The notes beneath the pieces are model-generated. The model made no database searches. It worked only from the letters and a program-made list of their open reading frames with translations, and was not told where the DNA came from. A stretch of DNA of 64,000 nucleotides from JBCBJX01 sp964342855 (GTDB lineage: Bacteria; Pseudomonadota; Alphaproteobacteria; Caulobacterales; Parvularculaceae). The DNA lies in the NCBI GenBank assembly GCA_964342855.1, contig CAYFIB010000005.1, positions 1 to 64,000 of the forward strand, read 5' to 3'. The translations under genes and the position numbers were made by a program. Positions 23,166 through 31,678 of this stretch are shown piece by piece. Numbering within the stretch: position 1 is the first letter of the stretch; every line of letters begins with the position of its first letter.

Positions 23166-25080
23166 ACCTCACGCCCCCCTCGCCGGCCCCGACCTCATCC
23201 GCGCCGAAGTTCAGCGCCTGCCGAACCGGCCGGGGGTCTACCGCATGCTGGGCGAGATCGTCCGCAAGCGATCGGGGGACGAGCGCGAGGTGCTTTATGT
23301 CGGCAAGGCGAAGGACTTAAAGAAGCGGGTCGCGAGCTATACCAAGCTCGGCGGGCACACGAACCGCATCATGGCGATGATCGCCGCGACGCGGGCGATG
23401 GAGTTCATCGTCACCGGGACGGAGACCGAAAGCCTCCTCCTCGAAGCGAACCTCATCAAGCGGCTGAAGCCGAAATACAACACGCTGCTGCGCGACGATA
23501 AATCGTTCCCGCACATCCTGATCGCCCTCGACCATGAGGCGCCGCAGATCCGCAAGCACCGGGGCGCGCAGTCGCGCAAGGGCCATTATTTCGGGCCCTT
23601 CGCCTCGGCCGGCGCGGTCGACCGCACCCTGAACACCCTGCAGAAGGCGTTTCTTCTGCGCTCGTGCAAGGACAGCGTCTACGACAGCCGCTCGCGCCCC
23701 TGCCTCCTCTATGAAATCAAGCGCTGCGCGGCGCCCTGCGTCGGATACGTCTCGACGGAGGAATACGCCGCTCTGGTCGGCGAAGCCGAGGCGTTCCTGC
23801 GCGGCAAGTCCACCGCCGTCATGGACCAGCTCTCGACCGACATGGAGCGCGCGGCGACCAACCTCGAGTTCGAAAAAGCGGCGGCGCTGCGCGACCGCAT
23901 CCGCGCCCTCTCCGCCGTGCGTGAAACGCAGATCATCAATCCGGGCGCGGTGGAGAACGCCGACGTCTTCGCCATCCACGCTGAGGGCGGCCAGTCCTGC
24001 GTGCAGGTCTTCTTCTTCCGCGCCGGCCAGAACTGGGGCAACCACGCCTATTTTCCGCGCCATGAGAAAGACCTTGAGCCCGCCGAAATCCTCGACGCCT
24101 TCATCGCTCAGTTCTATGACGGGCGGGAGCCCGCCCCCCTCATCCTCGTCAGCGAAGACCTGCCGAACGCGGCGCTTCTCGCCGAAGCCCTCAGTGTGCG
24201 TCAGAACCGCAAGGTGGACGTGCGCCGGCCCGAACGCGGCGAGAAGAAAACCCTCGTCGAGCACGCCGCGACCAACGCCCGTGAAGCCCTCGGCCGCAAG
24301 ATGGCCGAGAGCGACAGCCAGGCGAAGCTTCTCACCGCCGTCGCGGAGGCCTTCGATTTGGAAGCGCCGCCGAACCGCATCGAGGTCTATGACAACTCCC
24401 ACATCTCCGGCACGAACGCCGTCGGCGGCATGATCGTCGCCGGGCCGGAAGGCTTCAAGAAAGCTCAGTACCGGACCTTCAACATCAAGTCGGACGATCT
24501 CGCGCCCGGCGATGATTTCGGCATGATGCGCGAGGTGCTGACGCGACGATTTTCGCGCCTCATGAAAGAGGATCAGCCGGGTTCGGAGACCTGGCCCGAT
24601 CTCATCGTCCTCGATGGCGGTCAGGGCCAGCTCTCCGCAGCGCTGAAGGTGATGGAGGAGACCGGCGTCGAAGGCGTCACTCTTCTCGGCGTCTCCAAAG
24701 GCCGTCGCGAGACGGCGACGGGGGCGAAACGCGTCGACCGGACCATGGGCGCGACGGGCGAGCAGTTTCACATTCCCGGGAGGTCGCCCTTCACCTTAGA
24801 TGGCCGCAGCCCGGTCCTTTATTATCTGCAGCGCCTGCGCGACGAGGCGCACCGCTACGCCATCGGCCAGCACCGGGCGCGTCGCAAAAAGCAGGTGACA
24901 GCCAACCCGCTGGACACGATCGAAGGCGTGGGGCCCGCTCGGAAGAAGGCGCTCCTCCACCGCTTCGGCTCCGCCAAGGCCGTCGCGCGGGCCTCCGTCG
25001 CCGATCTCATCGGCGTGGATGGCGTTTCCGAGCCGTTGGCGCAAAGAATTTACGATTTTTTCCACGCATCCGGCACGTAA
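23125..25080 (+). CDS. uvrC: excinuclease ABC subunit C
   Basis: The 651-residue protein has an N-terminal GIY-YIG nuclease (RPGVYRML...EVLYVGKAKDLKKRVASY), a UVR helical motif (ATNLEFEKAAALRDRIRALSAV), the UvrC RNase H-like domain (IEVYDNSHISGTNAVGGMIVAG, DLIVLDGGQGQL) and tandem helix-hairpin-helix motifs at the end (LDTIEGVGPARKKALLHRFGS). It makes the two incisions beside UvrB-bound lesions in nucleotide excision repair. pgsA, its common next neighbour in alphaproteobacteria, is here 5.9 kb away. Confidence 0.96.
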   Translation: MPLRHQPKTTLSAEPHAPLAGPDLIRAEVQRLPNRPGVYRMLGEIVRKRSGDEREVLYVGKAKDLKKRVASYTKLGGHTNRIMAMIAATRAMEFIVTGTETESLLLEANLIKRLKPKYNTLLRDDKSFPHILIALDHEAPQIRKHRGAQSRKGHYFGPFASAGAVDRTLNTLQKAFLLRSCKDSVYDSRSRPCLLYEIKRCAAPCVGYVSTEEYAALVGEAEAFLRGKSTAVMDQLSTDMERAATNLEFEKAAALRDRIRALSAVRETQIINPGAVENADVFAIHAEGGQSCVQVFFFRAGQNWGNHAYFPRHEKDLEPAEILDAFIAQFYDGREPAPLILVSEDLPNAALLAEALSVRQNRKVDVRRPERGEKKTLVEHAATNAREALGRKMAESDSQAKLLTAVAEAFDLEAPPNRIEVYDNSHISGTNAVGGMIVAGPEGFKKAQYRTFNIKSDDLAPGDDFGMMREVLTRRFSRLMKEDQPGSETWPDLIVLDGGQGQLSAALKVMEETGVEGVTLLGVSKGRRETATGAKRVDRTMGATGEQFHIPGRSPFTLDGRSPVLYYLQRLRDEAHRYAIGQHRARRKKQVTANPLDTIEGVGPARKKALLHRFGSAKAVARASVADLIGVDGVSEPLAQRIYDFFHASGT

Positions 25081-25110
25081 CATCGCTTTTTTGTTGCAAG
25101 TGCGAAAAGA

Positions 25111-25138
25111 CTGTTGATTTCGATCGGCGGTGTATGAT
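25111..25138 (+). promoter_or_regulatory. possible promoter of the LuxR-type gene
   Basis: TATGAT at 25133-25138 is a good -10 box; CTGTTG at 25111-25116 gives a 16-base spacer with a weak -35. The gene starts at 25198. Confidence 0.35.
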
Positions 25139-25197
25139 TTACCCCGCCGACTTGGGGGCTCCGCCGGCGGTTTCGACCGCTGAGTGAAAGCTGAATT

Positions 25198-25953
25198 ATG
25201 GAAGAACTTTTCAACGCCGTGCGCCGCATTGAGGCGGTGCGCGATTCTGCGCGATTGGCGAGCGATATAGAAAGTCTCTGCGGCGCCGCCGGTTTTGAGT
25301 TCATGCGGGCGCAGATCATTTCGCGCGCGGGCGAGACGCCAAGCACCAAAGACGGCATTGTTCTGCATACTTACGCCGCCGACATCGAGCACGCCTATAT
25401 GCATGACGGCTGGCACGCGGTCGACCCAACGATCGAAGCGACGAAACGCGCGACGCGGCCATACGAGTTCAATGAAGTCGGCGATATTCTCGGCATGTCG
25501 ATGGAGCACAATCGGCTGATCGACGGCCTGCGCGAAAAAGGCGTGTCCCACGGCCTCTTCGTGCCGGCGTTCGGGCCGAACGGCCTCAGCGTCCATGTCG
25601 GTCTGACCAGCAAGAAGCCCGTCGAACTCTCTCGCGAATTCAAAAGCCTCGCGCAGTATGCGGCTCAAACGCTGGTGCTCCGTGCTGAAGAACTCGGCGT
25701 CCTCGCCTGCAAACTCGCAAAGCGAAAGAAACAGGCTCAAACGGAGGCGGCCCCGGCGCTTTCAAAACGTGAGCGCGAGGTTCTCTTCTGGATCGTGCGC
25801 GGCAAAAGCAACACCGTGATCGGCGACATCCTCGGCATCTCCGAGCACACGGTCGGCACGCTGGTGAAACGCTGCTTCGGCAAGCTCGGCGTCTCCAGCC
25901 GCGTCTCCGCCGCCGTCCGCGGCGTCGATCTCAATCTCGTGAAGGCGCCATAG
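25198..25953 (+). CDS. LuxR-family regulator with autoinducer-binding domain (solo)
   Basis: The 251-residue protein has an N-terminal PF03472-like ligand domain (about 20-170) with DGWHAVDPTIEATKRATRPYEF, which keeps the conserved Asp-Pro of acyl-homoserine-lactone receptors. The C-terminal GerE-type helix-turn-helix (185-245) has LSKREREVLFWIVRGKSNTVIGDILGISEHTVGTLVKRCFGKLGV. No luxI synthase is nearby, so it is a solo regulator that may read foreign or distant signals. It could control the outer-membrane and redox genes that follow. Some of the aromatic ligand-pocket positions look altered, so the ligand may not be a classical AHL. Confidence 0.85.
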   Translation: MEELFNAVRRIEAVRDSARLASDIESLCGAAGFEFMRAQIISRAGETPSTKDGIVLHTYAADIEHAYMHDGWHAVDPTIEATKRATRPYEFNEVGDILGMSMEHNRLIDGLREKGVSHGLFVPAFGPNGLSVHVGLTSKKPVELSREFKSLAQYAAQTLVLRAEELGVLACKLAKRKKQAQTEAAPALSKREREVLFWIVRGKSNTVIGDILGISEHTVGTLVKRCFGKLGVSSRVSAAVRGVDLNLVKAP

Positions 25954-26164
25954 AATGCACGTCCTCCGATTGCGGGACATGCGCCGACATGCGACACCGC
26001 CTATTGCGCCCATGTCGGCGGCGCGTGGCGCACCGGTCGCCGACGTGCGTGAAACGCGCAATCCCCTATAGAATTCACGGAACGCGCCGCGCCCCCTTGC
26101 GGCGCTAGGCCGGATCGGTGTCCCTGCCTCCCCCGTAGGACCCGGTCCGGCCGCCCCTCATCCT

Positions 26165-26944
26165 TTAGAATTTATAGCGCAAGCCGAGCTCGAAATTGCT
26201 CGAGCGGTTCTCGATTTCGAGCGTTCCCGGGAAGAGCGTCGTGTCGACCTCGACGTCCTCGCTCATCCGGAACCGGTATCCGATGGTCCAGTCGAGTTCA
26301 TCGGAGACATTGAAACTGACGCCCGCGAGGGCCTGATAGCCGAACACGGTCTTTTCGTCCTCGACGATGGTGGTGAGCGACGGCTCGTACGTCACGTCGA
26401 CATTCATGATACCGGCGCCGCCTCCGACATAAACCGAAAACGGACGATCAAACTCGATATCAAAGATGACGTTGCCGAAAGCGGTCAGCTGATCGACCTG
26501 GCCGCGGCCGTCCGCGCCGAGGGTCGCGACATCCGTGCCGATGGACGGCGAATTCGGGATGAGCACCGCGGCGTCTTCATTGGCGAGGGCGAGGCCCGCC
26601 GCGATGACGTTCTGGTGGCCGCTGACATCGGCGTCCTGAAAACCGACTTCGAGCTCCGTGCGCACGAAGCCCCAATCGAGCCCCGCTGCGCCGGCGATGA
26701 AGACGCCCGTTTCGAATTCCGTCGTCCAGCTGACCGGCTCGTTCGGCAGCGGCGTACCGGAGGGGATCGTCGTGCCTTCGCCGGTGACGAAGCCCGCGCC
26801 GAGAGTTCCCGCATTGCCGCTATCGCTCTGCAGGGCGAGGCCTGCGGCGATCGAGACATAGGGTTCCGGTTTCGCGAACGCTGGCGCGGCGAGAACCGCC
26901 GAACCGCCCAGAACGGTGAGAAGAGTGGTGAAACTGCGCGACAT
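26165..26944 (-). CDS. outer-membrane beta-barrel protein (Opa/OmpA-like)
   Basis: The 259-residue protein begins with a signal peptide, MSRSFTTLLTVLGGSAVLAA, then PAFAKPEPYVSIAAGLALQ. It has alternating amphipathic strands, including FDRPFSVYVGGGAGIMNVDV and LAGVSFNVSDELDWTIGYRF, and the terminal strand SNFELGLRYKF ends in Phe, the BAM insertion signal. It is probably an eight-stranded surface barrel of unknown ligand. The ATG at 26944 gives the signal peptide at the very N-terminus; the 16 upstream codons were rejected. Confidence 0.78.
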   Translation of the reverse strand: MSRSFTTLLTVLGGSAVLAAPAFAKPEPYVSIAAGLALQSDSGNAGTLGAGFVTGEGTTIPSGTPLPNEPVSWTTEFETGVFIAGAAGLDWGFVRTELEVGFQDADVSGHQNVIAAGLALANEDAAVLIPNSPSIGTDVATLGADGRGQVDQLTAFGNVIFDIEFDRPFSVYVGGGAGIMNVDVTYEPSLTTIVEDEKTVFGYQALAGVSFNVSDELDWTIGYRFRMSEDVEVDTTLFPGTLEIENRSSNFELGLRYKF

Positions 26945-27123
26945 GGGACGCCTCCAGATCGTTATCGCTGATGAGCGCGCCTTCTGACGCACCTTGCGAG
27001 CTTATACGGCGCCGAAATCGCGGCGGATCGAAGGCGCCGTTTCGCCATTTTATTGCGGGCGACCGATCGGCGAAACGCCCGCACGCGCGCGCCGCAAATC
27101 GGCCCTATAACGGCGGTTGAACC

Positions 27124-27960
27124 ATGCTCATGCGGACCGCCGAACTTCTCCCTCGCGATGCGAGGCTCTGGCAGATCGTCTGCCTGTCGAGCCTCGCGGC
27201 GTTCGGATCGTTGAGCGGCGCGTTCGGGCTTTCTCTTTTCTCGGTCGGCGCGACCCTCGTCGGCGCTCTCGGCGCGCAGGTCGTCGGCTCGCGATTGGCG
27301 GGAATTCCACTGGAGATCCGCTCCGCGCTCATCACCACCCTGTCGCTGACGATCCTCGTGCGCGCTGACGCCGCTTGGCTGATGGGGCTCGCCGGCGTTC
27401 TCGCCATCGGCTCGAAATTCGTCATCCGCGCGGGCGGCAAGCACGTCTTCAATCCCGCGAATTTCGCCCTCGTCGTCCTGTCGCTCGGCCTCGACGGCGT
27501 CTGGACGAGCCCTGGACAATGGGGAACGTCAGTTCTCTTCGCCGCCATCTTCGCGGGGCTCGGCGCGGCGACGACGGCGCGGGCGAGCCGGCTCGACACG
27601 CCGCTGGTCTTCCTCGCCGCCTACGCCGCGCTCGTCCTCGGGCGGGCGGCGTGGCTCGGCGATCCGTGGGCGATCCCGATCAACAGCCTGCAGAACGGCG
27701 CGCTCATCGTCTTCGCCTTCTTCATGATCTCCGACCCGAAGACGACGCCGGACGACCGCCTCGCGCGTTGGGTCTTCGTTTCTGGCGTGGCCCTTCTCGG
27801 CTTCCTCATCCAGTTCAATCTGCACATCCCGGACGGGATCTTCTACGCGCTCTTCCTCGCCTCGCTCATTCGTCCGGTGATCGAATTCGCCCGCCCGGCC
27901 CGACATTTTGAATGGCCGACGCTCTCCCTGCCCGCCGCTCCTGAAAGGTCCGCTCCATGA
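27124..27960 (+). CDS. RnfD/NqrB-like membrane protein
   Basis: The 278-residue protein has about eight to nine membrane helices and no soluble domain. KFVIRAGGKHVFNPANFALVVLSL and the late NGALIVFAFFMISDPKTTPDDRLARW are the conserved NqrB/RnfD blocks; in the true complexes the second region carries covalent FMN on a Thr. No other Rnf or Nqr subunit is present. Instead the stop overlaps the ATG of a DUF2330 gene by four bases (ATGA), so this is a coupled two-gene unit likely acting in membrane flavin or quinone redox chemistry. Confidence 0.75.
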   Translation: MLMRTAELLPRDARLWQIVCLSSLAAFGSLSGAFGLSLFSVGATLVGALGAQVVGSRLAGIPLEIRSALITTLSLTILVRADAAWLMGLAGVLAIGSKFVIRAGGKHVFNPANFALVVLSLGLDGVWTSPGQWGTSVLFAAIFAGLGAATTARASRLDTPLVFLAAYAALVLGRAAWLGDPWAIPINSLQNGALIVFAFFMISDPKTTPDDRLARWVFVSGVALLGFLIQFNLHIPDGIFYALFLASLIRPVIEFARPARHFEWPTLSLPAAPERSAP

Positions 27961-29351
27961 CGTCTTACTCCAAACGCGCGCTCTCGCTCATCGCCGGGGC
28001 GAGCGCCCTCGGTCTCGCCGCCGCCGGCGCCTTCTGCGGCTTCTATGTCGCGAAGGCGGACACCTCTCTCTTCAACGACGCGTCGAAAGTCGCGATCGTC
28101 CGCGATGGCGAGCGCACGGTGCTCACCATGGCGAACGATTTCCGCGGCGAGCTTTCGGAATTCGCCATCGTCATCCCGGTGCCGACGGTGCTGGAGGAAG
28201 GCCAGATCAACGTCGCCGAGAACGCGCTCATCGACCATCTCGACGCCTACACGGCTCCGCGGCTGGTGGAGTATTTCGATGAGAACCCGTGCGAAGCTCG
28301 CCGCGTCATGCGGGCGATGGAGATGGCGGAGCCGACGGCGGATATGGACATCGGCGCCGCGCGTCAGCGCGCGAAGGCCCTCGGCGTCACCATCGAAGCT
28401 GAATACACGGTCGGCGAATACGACATCCTCATTCTGTCAGCGGAGGAATCCGGCGGGCTGCTCACTTGGCTCGTCGAAAACGAGTACCGGCTCCCGGACG
28501 GCGCGGAGCGCATTCTCGGCAGCTACATCAAGCAGGGCGTCAAGTTCTTCGTCGCCAAGGTGAACCTCGAAGAACAGGCGCGCATCGGCTCGACCTATCT
28601 GCGCCCGCTGCAGGTCGCCTATGAGAGCCCGCGCTTCATGCTGCCCATCCGCCTCGGCACCCTGAACGCCGAGGCCGATCAGGAGCTCTTCGTCTTCGCC
28701 CTCACCCGCACCGGCCGCGTGGAGACGACGAACTACCGCACGGTCCGTCTGCCTTCGGATAAAAACGTGCCGCTCTTCGTGAAGGATAAGTTCGGCGACT
28801 TCTACAAGGACATGTTCCGCGAGCAGGTGTCGCGCGAGAACGGCAAGGCCGTCTTCCTCGAATACGCCTGGGACATGAACTGGTGCGACCCGTGCGCCGC
28901 CGACCCGCTGTCGAACGACGAACTGCGCGATCTCGGCGTCTTCTGGCTGGAGGACCGCCCCGATCGCCCGACGCCCCGGCCGCTCCCCGCCTCGCGCCCG
29001 ATCCGTCCGCAGGCGACGGACGTCTTCGTCACCCGCCTCCACGTCCGCTACAACGCCGAGACGTTCCCGGACGATCTCCGCTTCAAGGAGACCGGCGACC
29101 GGGAGAACTTCCAGTCGCGCTACGTCCTCCGCCACCCGTGGGAAGGCGATGACGAGTGCCAGGCCGCCGAAACCTATCGCGCCGCCCTGCCCGAGCGCTT
29201 CGAGACCGAAGCCCAGACCCTCGCCAACCTGACGGGCTGGGAGATCGAGGACATCCGCACGGAAATGTCCGGCGCCGGCCAGCCGATCACCGAACCGGAG
29301 CCGACGACGCCCGAGCCGTGGTGGAAGCGCCTCTGGAACCGGGGGGAGTAG
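27957..29351 (+). CDS. DUF2330 exported protein
   Basis: The 464-residue protein has a signal/anchor near the N-terminus (ALSLIAGASALGLAAAGAFCGFYVAKADTSL). The DUF2330 core follows: SKVAIVRDGERTVLTMANDFRGELSEFAIVIPVPTVLEEGQI, then FDENPCEARRVMR and late Cys-containing segments (MNWCDPCAAD, WEGDDECQA). The repeated cysteines suggest disulfides in the periplasm. Function is unknown. It is translationally coupled to the RnfD/NqrB-like gene. The last 65 bases overlap the convergent radical-SAM gene. Confidence 0.82.
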   Translation: MTSYSKRALSLIAGASALGLAAAGAFCGFYVAKADTSLFNDASKVAIVRDGERTVLTMANDFRGELSEFAIVIPVPTVLEEGQINVAENALIDHLDAYTAPRLVEYFDENPCEARRVMRAMEMAEPTADMDIGAARQRAKALGVTIEAEYTVGEYDILILSAEESGGLLTWLVENEYRLPDGAERILGSYIKQGVKFFVAKVNLEEQARIGSTYLRPLQVAYESPRFMLPIRLGTLNAEADQELFVFALTRTGRVETTNYRTVRLPSDKNVPLFVKDKFGDFYKDMFREQVSRENGKAVFLEYAWDMNWCDPCAADPLSNDELRDLGVFWLEDRPDRPTPRPLPASRPIRPQATDVFVTRLHVRYNAETFPDDLRFKETGDRENFQSRYVLRHPWEGDDECQAAETYRAALPERFETEAQTLANLTGWEIEDIRTEMSGAGQPITEPEPTTPEPWWKRLWNRGE

Positions 29352-30861
29352 GACGGGGCGCGCGAGCGCTTCGCGGCGCGAGCGCTTCCTCCTCGTGCGC
29401 TGTAGAGGCGCCCCAGTATTCTTCCGCGCGCGGCCCTTTAAGACGTCTGTTGTCGCGGAAGATGAACTCGAACAGTTCATGGAACCAGACCCGTCGGCCC
29501 ATCTTGTAGTACCAGCGCTGGGCGTGGCGGAGTTTCGGATCGCGCAGGGTCCAGAGCCGCCAGAGCGCTTTTGGCCGGGCCTGCACAATGAACTCGATTA
29601 CCTTCACCCAGAGGAAGACGCGCCAAGGGGCCATGTGACGCGTGCCGAGCACCTGGTGCTTATAGTCCCATTTTGACTGGTCGGTCTGGATGACGGTTCG
29701 GTCTGCGGCATCCGCGAAGTAAGGCGTCCACCGGTGCGGCGTGACATAGACCGACTGTATCTGGTCCGGATCGTAGGCCAGCAACTGACGCAGGACGCGC
29801 CAGTAGTCGCGATCCGTCTCCTCCTCGAAGCCGACGACCCAGGTCGCCATGGAGAGCATGCCGTGGGCGCGCATTAGGCGGATGGCTTCGCGGTCCTTGG
29901 TCGTGGAGCCGCCCTTGCGGACCTTTTTCAGGACGGCCTCGTCGGTGTTCTCCATGCCGAGAAGAAATCGCTCGACGCCCGCCTGCTTGTAGAGGTGAAG
30001 CCGGTCGCGGTCGCGGACGATGTCGTCAGCACGCGTTGATCCAACCAACGTCACCTCCACACTCTCCGCAATCAGCGCCTCCAGAAAGCGCGTCCACATC
30101 ACGCGTGAGGAGGTCGGATTCTCATCGGCGAAATTGAACACTTCGACGCCGTAGGTCCGGTGCAGGTGCGCGAGTTCGGCGGCGAACGCCTTCGGATCGC
30201 GATGGCGCCAGCGGGTCCAGAATCCGCGTTGACCGCAATAGCTGCAAGGATGCGGGCAGCCGCGCGAGAACTGCACCACCACCGCGCGCTTGCCGCCCCA
30301 ATAGGAATAGCGCGTGAAATCGATCAACTCCCAGCCGATCCGATAGGAGTCGAGGTCGGCGATCATGGGTTGTGGCGGCGTCCCGGTGATTTCAGCGCCG
30401 TTGCGGAAAGCGAGGCCGCGAACTTCATTAAGCGACGACCGGGTCTCGAGCGCCGCGATAAGCTGTCGTGCGGTTTCCTCGCCTTCGCCACGGACGACGA
30501 TGTCGAACTCGGGACACTCCGCCAGCACCTCCCTCCAATGATACGTTGGAAAGACGCCGCCATAGACGACGAACGCGTTTGGCGCCGCGATACGCACACG
30601 ACCGGCGACGCGCCGTGCAGATGGATGCGCGGAGGTGGAGCCCGAATGTCCGAGAAAGACGGCGTCCGGACCGAACTCCGCGATCCGCCGCTCGATTTCA
30701 TCGAGGGACATCGGCCCGAATTCGGCGTCCAATAGCTCGACGGCGTGCCCGGCGTCGAGCAGCGGTCCGCCGAGGCAAAGGAGACCAAGGGGCGGAAGAT
30801 GGTCGTCCGGAATTCGACTGCCGATCGAGGGATGCGGCGGATTGATCAGTAATATGCGCAT
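29287..30861 (-). CDS. B12-binding radical SAM protein, BchE-like
   Basis: The 524-residue protein has an N-terminal cobalamin-binding Rossmann domain (MRILLINPPHPSIGSRIPDD to about 130, with DAVFLGHSGSTSAHP) and a radical-SAM domain with the [4Fe-4S] motif at Cys202-x3-Cys206-x2-Cys209 (SRGCPHPCSYCGQRGFWTRW). The later blocks ADENPTSSRVMW and LLGMENTDEAVLKKVRKG match one branch of anaerobic Mg-protoporphyrin ester cyclases (BchE). No other bacteriochlorophyll or carotenoid-synthesis gene is in the window, so the substrate is uncertain. A Pro/Ala/Arg/Ser-rich tail of about 34 residues runs over the DUF2330 3' end and may be a lost-stop extension. Confidence 0.8.
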   Translation of the reverse strand: MRILLINPPHPSIGSRIPDDHLPPLGLLCLGGPLLDAGHAVELLDAEFGPMSLDEIERRIAEFGPDAVFLGHSGSTSAHPSARRVAGRVRIAAPNAFVVYGGVFPTYHWREVLAECPEFDIVVRGEGEETARQLIAALETRSSLNEVRGLAFRNGAEITGTPPQPMIADLDSYRIGWELIDFTRYSYWGGKRAVVVQFSRGCPHPCSYCGQRGFWTRWRHRDPKAFAAELAHLHRTYGVEVFNFADENPTSSRVMWTRFLEALIAESVEVTLVGSTRADDIVRDRDRLHLYKQAGVERFLLGMENTDEAVLKKVRKGGSTTKDREAIRLMRAHGMLSMATWVVGFEEETDRDYWRVLRQLLAYDPDQIQSVYVTPHRWTPYFADAADRTVIQTDQSKWDYKHQVLGTRHMAPWRVFLWVKVIEFIVQARPKALWRLWTLRDPKLRHAQRWYYKMGRRVWFHELFEFIFRDNRRLKGPRAEEYWGASTAHEEEALAPRSARAPRPTPPGSRGASTTARASSAPVR

Positions 30862-30996
30862 GTGTTGCGTCTCCGGTCGCGCCCAGCGCGGAATGAATGA
30901 CCATGACATTGAGCGCGATCTTAGAGGAGTTCCGGGCGATCCTGCCCCATTCGGAAGCGTTTGAAGACGGAGACGAGGCGGCTTATTCGGGGTTCA

Positions 30997-31548
30997 ATGG
31001 CCAACGTCCTCACCCTCGCGCGCCTCGCGCTGATCGGTCCCTTCGTCGCGGCGATGCTTGTCGGCGGTGCGGCGGGGGGCTGGGCGGCGGGGGGCTGGGC
31101 GGCGTTCGGGATCTTTCTTCTCGCGGCCCTCACCGATTTCGCGGACGGGCGCATCGCGCGGGCGCGGGGCGAGGTTTCGGCGCTCGGCGCGGCGCTCGAT
31201 CCGATCGCGGACAAGGCGCTGGCCGCGGCGGCGCTCGTGCTGCTCGCTGGCGCGAGCGTGGTTACCGGCGTTCATCTCGTCGCCGCGACGGCGATCCTCG
31301 TTCGGGAGTTTCTGGTGTCGGGCCTGCGCGAGGCGATCGCGGGCGATGGCGAGAGCGTGCCGACCACCCTTCTCTCCAAGGCGAAGACGGTCGTCCAGTT
31401 CGTCGCCCTCGCCGTCCTGCTCGCCCCGCTCGGTTCAGCACCGGTCCATGCAGGCGGGCTGGCGCTCCTCTGGCTCGCCGCGGCGCTCACGGTCTGGACC
31501 GGCGCGGATCATGCGCTGCGCGCTGTGAGAATTCTGAGGAAGAAATAG
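30997..31548 (+). CDS. pgsA: CDP-diacylglycerol-glycerol-3-phosphate 3-phosphatidyltransferase
   Basis: The 183-residue integral membrane enzyme opens MANVLTLARLALIGPFVAAM and has the CDP-alcohol phosphotransferase motif in LTDFADGRIARARGEVSALG and then ALDPIADK (D-x2-DG-x2-AR-x8-G-x3-D-x3-D). It makes phosphatidylglycerophosphate, the committed step to phosphatidylglycerol and cardiolipin. It is divergent from the BchE-like gene. The ATG has no strong ribosome site. The frame extends 12 codons upstream to a TTG, which is also unsupported. Confidence 0.9.
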   Translation: MANVLTLARLALIGPFVAAMLVGGAAGGWAAGGWAAFGIFLLAALTDFADGRIARARGEVSALGAALDPIADKALAAAALVLLAGASVVTGVHLVAATAILVREFLVSGLREAIAGDGESVPTTLLSKAKTVVQFVALAVLLAPLGSAPVHAGGLALLWLAAALTVWTGADHALRAVRILRKK

Positions 31549-31554
31549 GTTTTC

Positions 31555-31657
31555 GTCATCCCGGCCGAGCGCAGCGAGAGCCGGGACCCAGGGGCCACAT
31601 GCTCCGCACTCTGATGCTCTGGGTCCCGGATAACCGCTTCGCGGTTTCCGGGATGAC
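31555..31657. repeat. paired palindromic repeats, GTCATCCCGG family (second copy)
   Basis: GTCATCCCGG begins the left unit at 31555 and CCGGGATGAC ends the right unit at 31657. Each unit contains its own small palindrome (CCGAGCGCAGCGAG; AACCGCTTCGCGGTT). The inner edges read GGGACCCAG and CTGGGTCCC. It is the same family as 2957-3066 and lies between the convergent pgsA and ilvE 3' ends. Confidence 0.8.
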
Positions 31658-31678
31658 GCTGTTGAGAATCTTGCAGCC

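Noticed and set aside
23317..24771. A 484-codon frame antisense to uvrC
   Set aside because: It mirrors the coding frame of uvrC. No ribosome site or family features were found.
29287..30861. Calling the locus a photosynthesis gene cluster
   Set aside because: Only one BchE-like gene is present; no bch, crt, puf or regulatory genes accompany it in 64 kb.
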